A stretch of 64,000 nt of DNA from Planctomycetota bacterium. Lineage in GTDB: Bacteria > Planctomycetota > UBA1135 > GCA-002686595. The position numbers were made by a program, and so were the translations under genes. Of this stretch, positions 8,951 through 16,328 are shown piece by piece. Where the stretch lies: positions 248,001 through 312,000 of the forward strand of contig JACKHS010000002.1 of NCBI GenBank assembly GCA_020638875.1. The letters run 5' to 3'. Under the pieces are notes generated by a model, which was not told where the DNA came from, did no database searches, and saw only the letters and a program-made list of their open reading frames with translations. Each line of letters starts with the position of its first letter. Positions within the stretch are counted from its first letter, which is position 1.

Positions 8951-10119
8951 TGGCGCGGCTCGTCCCCCTGTCCTACAACCTGCGCAGCCTGTTCGTGCGC
9001 AAGAGCGCGACGCTGCTGACGGTCGTCTCGGTCGGTGCGACCGTGGCGGTGATCGCCGGCGTGCTCAGCCTGCAGCAGGGCTTCGTGACGCTCTTCGCGG
9101 AGGGCGGCCGCCAGGACCTCGTGCTCTTCCTGCGCCCGGGCTCGGTCTCCGAGGGCAACAGCGGCTTCGCCAAGGAGCGCGCCGACACGCTCATCAAGGA
9201 GACGCCCGAGATCGCCGAGGACGCCCAGGGGCGCCCGCTCGCGTCGGCCGAGACGTACCTCGCCGTGCGGCTCTTCAAGACGACCGGCGGCGAGACGAAC
9301 GTCGCCATCCGCGGCGTGCAGCCGATGACGTTCGAGCTGCGGCGCGACGACCTGCGCTACCTCGAGGGGCGCGAGCTGCGGCCGGGCACCGACGAGGTCA
9401 TCGTCGGCGCGAACCTCGTCGACCGCATCCGCGGCTGCCAGGTCGGCGCGACGGTCCAGCTCAACACGGTGCCGTTCACGGTCGTCGGCGTGTTCGACGA
9501 CGACGGGCCCTACGCCTCCGAGATCTGGGGCGACCTCGACCGCATGGTCGACGCCCTCGAGCGGCCCGTCTACAACCGCGTGATCGCCAAGCTGCGTGAC
9601 GGCGTGGACCTCGCTGCCTTCAAGCTCGCGCGCGAGGACAACGAGCGCGTCCCGGCGACCGTCATGACCGAGCGCGAGTACCTCGCCTCGCAGAAGGGCG
9701 CCATGGGCGTCGTGCTCGCGGCCCTGGCCTCGTTCCTGGGGCTCATCATGGGCCTCGCCGCGATCTTCACGACGACGACCACCATGCTGGCGGCGCTCGC
9801 CTCGCGCACGCACGAGATCGGCATCCTCGGCTCGCTGGGCTTCCGCCCCTTCGCGATCTTCCTCGCCTTCATGACCGAGTCGCTGCTGCTCGGCATCCTC
9901 GGCGGGCTCGCCGGCTGGGTGATGACGCTGCCGCTGAACGGCATCGAGACGGGCACGATGAACTTCCAGACGTTCACCGAGGTGGCCTTCGCCTTCCGCG
10001 TGACGCCGGTGGTGCTCGGCATCTCGATCGTCTTCGCGATCGGCCTCGGCCTCGTCGGCGGGGCGCTGCCGGCGTGGCGCGCGGCGCGCATGCGCCCCGT
10101 GGACGCGCTGCGCGACTAG
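8950..10119 (+). CDS. FtsX/MacB-type ABC permease (second of two)
   Basis: 389 aa. ATG at 8950 overlaps the TGA of the previous permease. Same layout as its neighbour: N-terminal helix (SATLLTVVSVGATVAVIAGVL), periplasmic domain, three C-terminal helices, then PAWRAARMRPVDALRD. The two share only family-level similarity by eye, as expected for a heterodimeric transporter rather than a recent duplication. It is last in the run MFP-ATPase-permease-permease. The cargo is not shown by the sequence. Confidence 0.9.
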   Translation: MARLVPLSYNLRSLFVRKSATLLTVVSVGATVAVIAGVLSLQQGFVTLFAEGGRQDLVLFLRPGSVSEGNSGFAKERADTLIKETPEIAEDAQGRPLASAETYLAVRLFKTTGGETNVAIRGVQPMTFELRRDDLRYLEGRELRPGTDEVIVGANLVDRIRGCQVGATVQLNTVPFTVVGVFDDDGPYASEIWGDLDRMVDALERPVYNRVIAKLRDGVDLAAFKLAREDNERVPATVMTEREYLASQKGAMGVVLAALASFLGLIMGLAAIFTTTTTMLAALASRTHEIGILGSLGFRPFAIFLAFMTESLLLGILGGLAGWVMTLPLNGIETGTMNFQTFTEVAFAFRVTPVVLGISIVFAIGLGLVGGALPAWRAARMRPVDALRD

Positions 10120-10146
10120 CCCGTCGAAGACGTGCTTCGGAGGCCA

Positions 10147-10196
10147 GGACGCCGGCATCCGCTTCGGTCTGGCGTCCAGAGACGCAGGCGAAGCGG
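10147..10196. other. Interleaved inverted repeats with pseudoknot geometry
   Basis: Stem 1: GGACGCC at 10147-10153 pairs with GGCGTCC at 10171-10177. Stem 2: CCGCTTCG at 10159-10166 pairs with CGAAGCGG at 10189-10196. The order A-B-A'-B' is that of an H-type pseudoknot with loops of about 5, 4 and 11 nt. It lies in the gap between two convergent genes. Chance pairing in GC-rich DNA is possible. Confidence 0.3.
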
Positions 10197-10238
10197 TGGA
10201 TTCGGCGAGGCTCTCAGGCGCGGCACCGTGGCGGGGAC

Positions 10239-10262
10239 GTCGTCCTCGCGCCGGAGGACGAC
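10239..10262. terminator. 9-bp hairpin between convergent genes
   Basis: GTCGTCCTC (10239-10247) and GAGGACGAC (10254-10262) form a perfect stem with a 6-nt loop. It sits between the permease stop (10119) and the stop of the TPR-like gene (10304), so it could serve either strand. No T-tract follows. Confidence 0.4.
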
Positions 10263-10297
10263 CTCGACGAGCTGCTAGGCCTCGACGAGCTGCTAGG
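10262..10297. repeat. Exact 2 x 18-bp tandem repeat
   Basis: CCTCGACGAGCTGCTAGG occurs twice in tandem (10262-10279 and 10280-10297), just downstream of the stop of the TPR-like gene at 10304 as read on the - strand. Each unit carries an in-frame TAG. It is intergenic and of unknown meaning. Confidence 0.7.
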
Positions 10298-10303
10298 CGC
10301 GGC

Positions 10304-11551
10304 TCACCACGGGTCGCCCAGGCCGGCGCGCAGCGCTTCGATGCGCGTCCACAGCGCCTCGTCGGGCGCGAAGTCGAGGCGCGCCATCGAGCACAGCGTC
10401 TCGGAGAGGTCCTCGGCGCGCGGGCGCGAGTTCGGGTTGCGGGCGCCTTCGTCGAGCGCGCGGCGGTAGACGGCGAGCGCCTTCGCGCGGTCACCGAGGC
10501 GCGCGTAGACCTCGGCCACGGGCCGCACGGTCTCGGCGCGCCAGATGTCGGTCAGCGCCGGGAGCGCCTCGTCGAACAGCGCCAGCGCGTTGTCCGCCTC
10601 GCGGCGCGCGCGCTCGAGGTCGCCCGCGTCGAGGCGCGCGGCGGCGAGGCGGCCGAGCAGCGGGATGCGGTGGCGCGGCAGCCAGGCGCCGGCCTCGAGG
10701 AGCGTCTGTCCCTCGTCGAGCAGGTGCAGCGCGTGCGCCGCGTCGTCGTGCTCGACGGCGTGCTCGGCGAGCTGCATCAGCGAGTCGATGCGCAGGTCCG
10801 CGGGCATCTTCGCCGCGATCCAGGAGTCGCGCACGCGTTGCTCGCAGAGCCCGCGCCGCTCCTCGTCGCCGTAGAAGCGCCCGTGGAACTCGACGAAGAG
10901 CTCGAGCGAGGCGCGGGCGGTCGAGAACTCGCCGCGCGCGAGGATCTCGTCCTGGTCGTGCACGATGTCGTCGAAGCGCTCCGAGGGCACCATGCGCGCG
11001 CTCATCACGGCAGCCGGACCGTACTCCTTCGGGTCGAGGTCGGTCAGGAAGCCGTAGGCGCGCTGCGGCTCGCCCAGCGCGAGGAACGCGCAGGCGAGGT
11101 GGGAGCGCACGCGGTCGCGGCGCCACTGCTGCTCGTTCGCGACGTCGGGTCGCGCGAGCACGGCCTCGGCCTGCTCGATGGCGGCGCGGGCGCGCTCGCC
11201 TTCACCGCGCTCGGCGAACCAGGTCGCGGCCTTGGCGTAGCCCAACCCGCGGCGCCAGTTGTCGATGTGCTCGGCGTACTCGAGCGCCAGCGCGGGCTCG
11301 TCGATCGCCAGGCAGGTGTCGACGACGAGCTCTTGCGCCGCGGCGCGGTTCTTCGCGTGCAGCTCGCGCGGGAACGCGTCGACGCTGTCGAGCGCCAGGC
11401 TCAGGAGCCGCGCGCGGTTCGCGCTGAGCGGCGCTTCGCTCCCGGCGAGCTCGTCCCGGGGCGGCGCGTCCGCGCCGGCCTGAGCGAGGGCGGGCAGGAG
11501 CAGCGAAGCGGAGGCGAGCAGGACGCAGGAGAGCGACAGGGAGAGGCGCAT
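10304..11551 (-). CDS. Secreted TPR-like helical repeat protein
   Basis: 415 aa with a Sec signal peptide (MRLSLSLSCVLLASASLLLPALAQAG). The rest is alpha-helical with repeated Ala/Leu/Tyr patterns of degenerate tetratricopeptide repeats, for example LALEYAEHIDNWRRGLGYAK near 95, ARAAIEQAEAVL near 125 and ALFDEALPALTDIWR near 330, ending in GDRAKALAVYRRALDEG. No catalytic motif is seen. Such proteins usually act as periplasmic scaffolds. The start was kept because the signal peptide begins at the first Met. Confidence 0.7.
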   Translation of the reverse strand: MRLSLSLSCVLLASASLLLPALAQAGADAPPRDELAGSEAPLSANRARLLSLALDSVDAFPRELHAKNRAAAQELVVDTCLAIDEPALALEYAEHIDNWRRGLGYAKAATWFAERGEGERARAAIEQAEAVLARPDVANEQQWRRDRVRSHLACAFLALGEPQRAYGFLTDLDPKEYGPAAVMSARMVPSERFDDIVHDQDEILARGEFSTARASLELFVEFHGRFYGDEERRGLCEQRVRDSWIAAKMPADLRIDSLMQLAEHAVEHDDAAHALHLLDEGQTLLEAGAWLPRHRIPLLGRLAAARLDAGDLERARREADNALALFDEALPALTDIWRAETVRPVAEVYARLGDRAKALAVYRRALDEGARNPNSRPRAEDLSETLCSMARLDFAPDEALWTRIEALRAGLGDPW

Positions 11552-11593
11552 GGACGTCGTGGCGGCGAAGCGGGTGTACGGTGTGCGGCGGTA

Positions 11594-11653
11594 CGAGTCG
11601 TTCCGACTCGAAGGGACCCGGCCGAGATTCGAAGCCAGAGACCCGGCCGGGTC
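11594..11653 (-). terminator. Hairpin cluster behind the beta-helix gene
   Basis: CGAGTCG/CGACTCG (11594-11600 and 11604-11610, 3-nt loop) lies beside GACCCGGCC (11615-11623) and GGCCGGGTC (11645-11653), which pair across 21 nt. A perfect 14-bp palindrome occupies 11640-11653. On the - strand this follows the beta-helix gene stop at 11717 and precedes the TPR-like gene start. It may end transcription between them. Confidence 0.35.
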
Positions 11654-11716
11654 CGCATAGAGGCCGACGTCCCCGCGCAGGGACGCCGGCCCGTCAGCGA
11701 TTCAGATCGTCGAGCC

Positions 11717-13729
11717 CTAGAGCTGCCAGTCGACCTCGATGCCGTTCGACAGCGAGAAGAAGTTGCCGCAGGAGCTGACGCCCGGGTTGCGGAACCAGAT
11801 CTGGTAGCGGCGGGTCAGGCCGGCGCTGACGCTGCCCTTCGTGACGATCGAGATGCCCGAGGTGCTCGAGGTGCCCTGGGCGTTGGAGATGCGGACGCCG
11901 AGGCGCAGGACGTTGCCGCCCGCGCAGCGGAGGCCGTCACCGAACACGAGGCCGAGGCCGTTGTTCGTGGCGTTCTGCCCCTGGAAGTACAGGCCGGGCT
12001 GGTTCGGCTGCAGGCCCTCGGCGTTGAGCACGAGGTCGTCGGAGCCGACCGAGGCGGAGCCGCTCGTCACGAGCTTGGCGCCGTAGCCGTTCGAGTTGGC
12101 GCAGCCGGTGCCGATGGCGCCGTCGTTGCCGCAGGGGCAGGGCGTCGAGGTCGCGCCGTCACCGTAGCAGTAGGACTTGCCGACGGTCGGGTTCATCACG
12201 AAGCCGAAGGCGTCGGAGGCGGTCCAGCCGGCGATCCAGGGCTGCACGGTCGGGGCGAACGCACCGCGGTAGGCGGCGGGCGTGAAGAAGCCGTCGGCCG
12301 GGGCGGTGCCCACGCTGGTCAGCGCGGCGTTCGCCGGACGCGGGTCGATGCCGGAGACCTGCACCATCGTCTTGCCGCCCTTGGTGACGGGGGCGAAGCG
12401 GGTCAGCGCGGTGATCGGCGAGTCGATGTCGGCGAAGCCGGGGATCAGGACGTTGTTGTTGCCGGCGTTGAACACGCCGACGTTGTTGGCCTCGGTGTAG
12501 GCGTCGGAGGAGAGGTTGCGGAAGAACACCGAGTCGGTGATCTCCGCCAGCTTGCCGTCGACCTGGGGCGAGGTGCAGTAGTTGAGGATGCCCGGGGCCG
12601 GGTCGTTGGCGTGCGCCGGGACGGCGTTCCAATCGGTGGTCCAGGTCTGGGCCCAGCTCAGCGTGCCGTTGAAGCCGTAGCCCTGCGCGCCGTCGCCGTC
12701 GACGTTGTCGAAGCGGACGACCTTCTCACCGCAGTCCATGAAGATGCAGTTGCGGTACTGGATGCGAGCGTTGTCACGCCAGGTGGTCGCGCCGTCGCCG
12801 TCGGCCGGCTGGCCGATCACGGTGGCGTTGTAGATGCAGGTCGTGGTGACCGGCTGCCAGTCGGAGTCCTCGGCGCCGTCCGTCTCGAAGCAGTTGTCGC
12901 CGACGCCCGAACCCTGGGCCGCGTCGGCCGAGTAGCCCTGGACGATCAGGACGAACTGGACCTTGCCGCGGTAGCCCTGGTCGATGTCGAACGAGTCGTC
13001 ACCGATGTTCCAGATGTTGAAGTACTTCAGGTTGACGCAGCCGCCCCAGATCTCGCAGCCGTCGTCGACGTTGTTCATGATGTCGACGTACGCGATGTCC
13101 GTGCCGTTGCCGACGCCGCCCAGCGAGAGGCCGTTGAGCTCGTTGTTGAGGCCGATCACCTTGCCGCCGTAGCGCAGCGAGAGGAAGCTGATCGTGCCGC
13201 TGTCGTCGTTGTCGTTGCCGCCGCCGTAGAGGACCTTGGTGTCACCGGGGAAATCGGCGACGAGACCTTCCATCGCGGCCACGTTGCTCGCGCTCGGCGA
13301 GGGGGTGTTGCCGACCGTGGCGTCTTCCGAGATGTAGCCGTCACCCATGATGGTGAGGTTGCCCCACTCGTTGACGCCCTCGCGCCAGGTGCCGGTCGTC
13401 GGGTCGCCGCCGGTCCAGGTCGCGACGTCGGCCTTCGAGGTCATGATGACCGGGTTGCGCTGCGTGCCGAGCACGTTGATCTGCGCGCCGTTCGCGACGG
13501 CGAGCGAGCCGCCGACGCCGGTGTCGCTCGCGATGACCGTGCCCGCCTCGATGGTGAGGGTGGCGCCCGGCATCACGTAGATCTGCTGCTGCAGGTTGTA
13601 CGTGTTGTTCGCGGTCCAGGTGGTGGACGTCGTGATGTTGCTGTTCACGATGATCTCGGCGGCGTTCGCGCTGCTGACGAGCGCGAGGGCGGCGAGGCTC
13701 ATCGAGGTGCCCTTGATGAAGCTGTTCAC
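11717..13729 (-). CDS. Large secreted beta-helix protein with Cys-rich C-terminal domain
   Basis: 670 aa. Signal peptide MNSFIKGTSMSLAALALV then SSANA|AE. Residues about 25-100 have the pattern of secreted right-handed beta-helix proteins (WTANNTYNLQQQIYVMPGAT, then LTIEAGTVI); the middle has many NG/DG turns (DDGCEIWGGCVNLKYFNIWN, GDNCFETDG). The last 150 residues form a separate domain with six Cys: YCYGDG, TPCPCGN, GTGCANSNG, GLRCAGG and VSSCGNFF, ending near NGIEVDWQL. I recall such C-terminal domains on many exported planctomycete proteins, but their role is not established. Two Pho-box-like repeats lie about 106 bp upstream and three more about 220 bp upstream. I infer an envelope or extracellular partner of the neighbouring TonB system. 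Confidence 0.78.
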   Translation of the reverse strand: MNSFIKGTSMSLAALALVSSANAAEIIVNSNITTSTTWTANNTYNLQQQIYVMPGATLTIEAGTVIASDTGVGGSLAVANGAQINVLGTQRNPVIMTSKADVATWTGGDPTTGTWREGVNEWGNLTIMGDGYISEDATVGNTPSPSASNVAAMEGLVADFPGDTKVLYGGGNDNDDSGTISFLSLRYGGKVIGLNNELNGLSLGGVGNGTDIAYVDIMNNVDDGCEIWGGCVNLKYFNIWNIGDDSFDIDQGYRGKVQFVLIVQGYSADAAQGSGVGDNCFETDGAEDSDWQPVTTTCIYNATVIGQPADGDGATTWRDNARIQYRNCIFMDCGEKVVRFDNVDGDGAQGYGFNGTLSWAQTWTTDWNAVPAHANDPAPGILNYCTSPQVDGKLAEITDSVFFRNLSSDAYTEANNVGVFNAGNNNVLIPGFADIDSPITALTRFAPVTKGGKTMVQVSGIDPRPANAALTSVGTAPADGFFTPAAYRGAFAPTVQPWIAGWTASDAFGFVMNPTVGKSYCYGDGATSTPCPCGNDGAIGTGCANSNGYGAKLVTSGSASVGSDDLVLNAEGLQPNQPGLYFQGQNATNNGLGLVFGDGLRCAGGNVLRLGVRISNAQGTSSTSGISIVTKGSVSAGLTRRYQIWFRNPGVSSCGNFFSLSNGIEVDWQL

Positions 13730-13834
13730 TGGATCGGTCTCCTGAGGGTGGGGTGGTTCTCGAGAGACACCTGGGCTGCTTGCCCGCGGAGTGGTCCTCT
13801 CGACGGGCGGAACGATAGGTGCGCGTTGTTGGGA

Positions 13835-13856
13835 TCGGGTGAACGGGCGGTGAAGC
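13835..13856 (-). promoter_or_regulatory. Pho-box-like 11-nt direct repeat upstream of the beta-helix gene
   Basis: On the - strand, two consecutive 11-nt units GCTTCACCGCC and CGTTCACCCGA, with the core TTCACC repeated at exact 11-nt spacing. PhoB/PhoP operators are 11-nt direct repeats, and the actinobacterial consensus unit is close to GTTCACC. The box lies 106 bp before the ATG at 13729. A clear -10 at the expected distance is not evident. Confidence 0.5.
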
Positions 13857-13912
13857 GTCGGACCGAAGTCCTTGAAGCCCGGGACGGCGCGCGCGCGGTC
13901 GCCACGAACGCG

Positions 13913-13948
13913 CGCCGCCCCCGGCGCCGAGCGGCGCCGGGGGCGGCG
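13913..13948 (-). terminator. 16-bp perfect GC hairpin ending the TonB operon
   Basis: Left arm 13913-13928, loop GAGC 13929-13932, right arm 13933-13948; all 16 pairs are G-C. On the - strand it starts about 30 nt after the Sel1 lipoprotein stop at 13979. No T-tract follows, as with most of the strong hairpins in this window. Confidence 0.65.
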
Positions 13949-13981
13949 TATGAAGGTCGTGTGAGCGGAGCGTGAAGCTCA
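13949..13981 (-). promoter_or_regulatory. Three tandem 11-nt Pho-box-like units
   Basis: On the + strand the units read TATGAAGGTCG, TGTGAGCGGAG, CGTGAAGCTCA, so on the - strand the cores are TTCAC, CTCAC and TTCAT at exact 11-nt spacing. They abut the hairpin at 13913-13948 and overlap the last codon of the Sel1 gene. They are about 220 bp from the beta-helix ATG, so they would be a distal site. Confidence 0.4.
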
Positions 13982-15211
13982 GCGCGCGTCGGCGCGCACG
14001 AGCTCGTCGCCCGTGCACAGCGCGTCGACGCGTGCGCGTTGCGCCTCGTCGAGCCCGGCCTGGAGCGCCTCGAGCTCCTGCGCCGCGTCGGCGTGCCCGG
14101 CGTCCGCGGCGAGGCGCAGCCACGCGCACGCGCGCACGGCGTCCGCCTCGCAGCCGCGTCCCGCGGCGTAGCAGCGTCCCAGCGTGGCCTGTGCCTCGGC
14201 GAGACCCTGCCGCGCCGCGCGCTCGCACCACTCGAACGCGCGCGCCTCGTCGGCGTTCACCGCGCGGCCGCGCAGGTACATCAACGCCAGGTCGTACTGC
14301 GCCGCGGCGACGCCGCCCTCCGCGGCCTGCTCCATCCAGCACAGCGCTTCGCTCGGCCCGCTGCCGTCCGCGAGCCGCGCCATCGCGAGCTGGAAGCACG
14401 CGCTCGCGTGACCGGTCTGCGCCGCGGCCTCGAGCCAGCGCGTGGCGCCGGCGAGGTCGACCTCGCCCGACTGCCCGGTGCGCAAGCGCCAGCCGAGCAC
14501 GAACTGCGCCTCGACGTGCCCTTGCTCCGCCGCGCGCTCGAGCCACGCGTCGGCCAGGCGCTGGCTCTGCGGCAAGCCGCGGCCGTCGGCGTAGAAGAGC
14601 CCGAGGTCGTACTGCGCGTCGGCGAGCCCCGCCTCGGCGGCGCGGCGCATCAGCGACGCGGCGCGCTCCTCGTCGGCGTCGACACCGACACCGTCGCGGT
14701 AGACGAGCGCGAGCGCGCGCTGCGCCTTCGCGTCGTCGGCGCGCGCGCCTTGCTTCAGCAGCGTGCGGCCCCGGTCGAGGTCCTGCTCGCCGCCCTCGCC
14801 CGCGAGGCACATCAGCCCGAGGTTCGTCTGCGCGCGCGCGAAGCCCTTCTCCGCCGCGACGCCGTACCAGTAGCGCGCCTCGGTGCGGTCGCACGGCACG
14901 CCGATGCCGGAGTAGTACAGCAGGCCGAGGTTGTTCTGCGCGGCGGCGTGGCCCTGCTCGGCGGCGAGCGTGTACCAGCGCGCGGCCTGCTCGGGGTCGC
15001 GCGCGACGCCCTGGCCGTCCTCGTAGAGCACGCCCATCAGGAACTGCGCCTCGGCGTCGCCCTCGTCGGCGGCCGCGCTCCAGCTCGCGGCGCTCTCGTC
15101 GTAGTCCCCGCGCGCGTACGCCTGCCACCCGGCCCGGGTCGGGCTGGCGCAGGAGGAGACGAGGGAGAGGGCGAGGAGCGCGGAGAGCGTGAGGTGCTTG
15201 GGAGGGGCCAT
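13979..15211 (-). CDS. Sel1-repeat lipoprotein (second copy)
   Basis: 410 aa from the ATG at 15211, chosen because it starts a lipoprotein signal (MAPPKHLTLSALLALSLVSSC); an upstream in-frame Met at 15253 would bury it. About nine Sel1-like repeats of 36-38 residues follow, each of the type AEAQFLMGVLYEDGQGVARD followed by AARWYTLAAEQGHA. Sel1 repeats are alpha/alpha scaffolds that mediate protein-protein contacts, often in envelope assembly or signalling. It is paralogous to the preceding gene and last in the TonB run, before a strong hairpin. Confidence 0.85.
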   Translation of the reverse strand: MAPPKHLTLSALLALSLVSSCASPTRAGWQAYARGDYDESAASWSAAADEGDAEAQFLMGVLYEDGQGVARDPEQAARWYTLAAEQGHAAAQNNLGLLYYSGIGVPCDRTEARYWYGVAAEKGFARAQTNLGLMCLAGEGGEQDLDRGRTLLKQGARADDAKAQRALALVYRDGVGVDADEERAASLMRRAAEAGLADAQYDLGLFYADGRGLPQSQRLADAWLERAAEQGHVEAQFVLGWRLRTGQSGEVDLAGATRWLEAAAQTGHASACFQLAMARLADGSGPSEALCWMEQAAEGGVAAAQYDLALMYLRGRAVNADEARAFEWCERAARQGLAEAQATLGRCYAAGRGCEADAVRACAWLRLAADAGHADAAQELEALQAGLDEAQRARVDALCTGDELVRADAR

Positions 15212-15317
15212 ACCGGCCCCTATCGAGACGCCCCGAAAGGAGCTTGAAGCCATTCGCCACCTTCACAGAGGGCTGGGAAGGGCGCGCAGCTGCGCGCGAC
15301 GGGCGCGTTCGACGCGC

Positions 15318-16322
15318 TCAGTCGGCGGGCGCGACGAAGCCCTCGGCGGCGAGCGCGGCGCGCTGCGCGGCGTCGAGCTTCGGCAGCAGCGCGCGCAGCG
15401 CCTCGGCGCCGCCGGCGTCCCCCGCCGCGGCGGCGCGCGCGTACCAACGCGCGGCTTCGAGCCCGTCCTGCACCGCGCCGCGGCCGTGCTCGTGCATGCG
15501 GCCGAGCCGCGTCTCGGCCGCGGGCAGCCCCTGCTCGGCGGCGACGCGCACCCAGCGCCCGGCCTGCTCGAGGTCGCTCGCGACACCCTCGCCGCGCTGG
15601 TACATCAGGCCGAGGTTCAGCGCCGCGGCGGCGAGGCCTTGCTCGGCCGCGCGGCGCGTCCACGCGAACGCTTCGGCGGCGTCCGCGGCGACGCCCTCGC
15701 CGCGCAGCAGCTTCAGGCCGAGCTGCGCCTGCGCCTCGGCGAGCCCTTGGTCGGCGGCGGCGCGCAGCCAGCGCACGGCCTCCTCGGGCGCCGCCGGCCC
15801 GCCCTCGCCGCGCGCGAGCAGCAGCGCGTAGACGAGCTGCGCCGACGCTTCGCCCGCCTGCGCCGCCGCGCCCAGCCATGTGCGCGCCTCCGCGCGATCG
15901 GCCGCGACGCCGCGGCCGTCGAGCAGCGCGAGGCCAAGGTTGTGCTGCGCGCGCGCGTGCCCCTGCGCGGCGGCGAGGCGATACCAGCGCACGGCTTCTC
16001 CGGCGTCCCGCGCCACGCCGCGGCCCTGCTCGTACAGCACGCCGAGCGAGTACTGCGCCTCGGCTCGCCCTTGCTCGGCCGCGCGGCGGTACCACGCGGC
16101 CGCGCGCTCGTCGTCCTGCGCGACGCCGCGACCGTCGAAGAGCATCGTCGCCACGAGCAACTGCGCGTCGGCGTCGCCCGCGCGCGCGAGCGGCTCGAGC
16201 TCGGCGAAGGCCTGCGCCGCGCCGCCCGGCCGCGCGTGGTCGAGGTCAGGCTCGGACGCGCAGGCCGCGGCGCACGCGAGGGCGAGCGCCGCGGCCCAGG
16301 TGCGCCACGGGAGCGGGCGCAT
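15318..16322 (-). CDS. Sel1-repeat lipoprotein (first copy)
   Basis: 334 aa. The N-terminus MRPLPWRTWAAALALACAAAC is a lipoprotein-type signal. Seven or eight Sel1 repeats follow (DAQLLVATMLFDGRGVAQD, AEAQYSLGVLYEQGRGVARD, ARAQHNLGLALLDGRGVAAD and so on) and a short C-terminal helix rich in Ala. The gene begins 6 bases after the stop of the TPR lipoprotein, so it belongs to the same transcript. The neighbouring Sel1 gene is a tandem paralogue. Confidence 0.85.
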   Translation of the reverse strand: MRPLPWRTWAAALALACAAACASEPDLDHARPGGAAQAFAELEPLARAGDADAQLLVATMLFDGRGVAQDDERAAAWYRRAAEQGRAEAQYSLGVLYEQGRGVARDAGEAVRWYRLAAAQGHARAQHNLGLALLDGRGVAADRAEARTWLGAAAQAGEASAQLVYALLLARGEGGPAAPEEAVRWLRAAADQGLAEAQAQLGLKLLRGEGVAADAAEAFAWTRRAAEQGLAAAALNLGLMYQRGEGVASDLEQAGRWVRVAAEQGLPAAETRLGRMHEHGRGAVQDGLEAARWYARAAAAGDAGGAEALRALLPKLDAAQRAALAAEGFVAPAD

Positions 16323-16328
16323 GCGCGC

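Noticed and set aside
11613..11653. A TTCGAATC segment on the - strand that resembles a tRNA T-arm
   Set aside because: The bases on either side do not form a 5-bp T-stem, and no anticodon arm or CCA end could be aligned. The sequence is better explained by overlapping inverted repeats.
15282..15297. A 16-nt palindrome (GCGCGCAGCTGCGCGC) between the two Sel1 genes
   Set aside because: With a 4-nt loop only six pairs remain, common by chance in this base composition; the genes on either side look co-transcribed.
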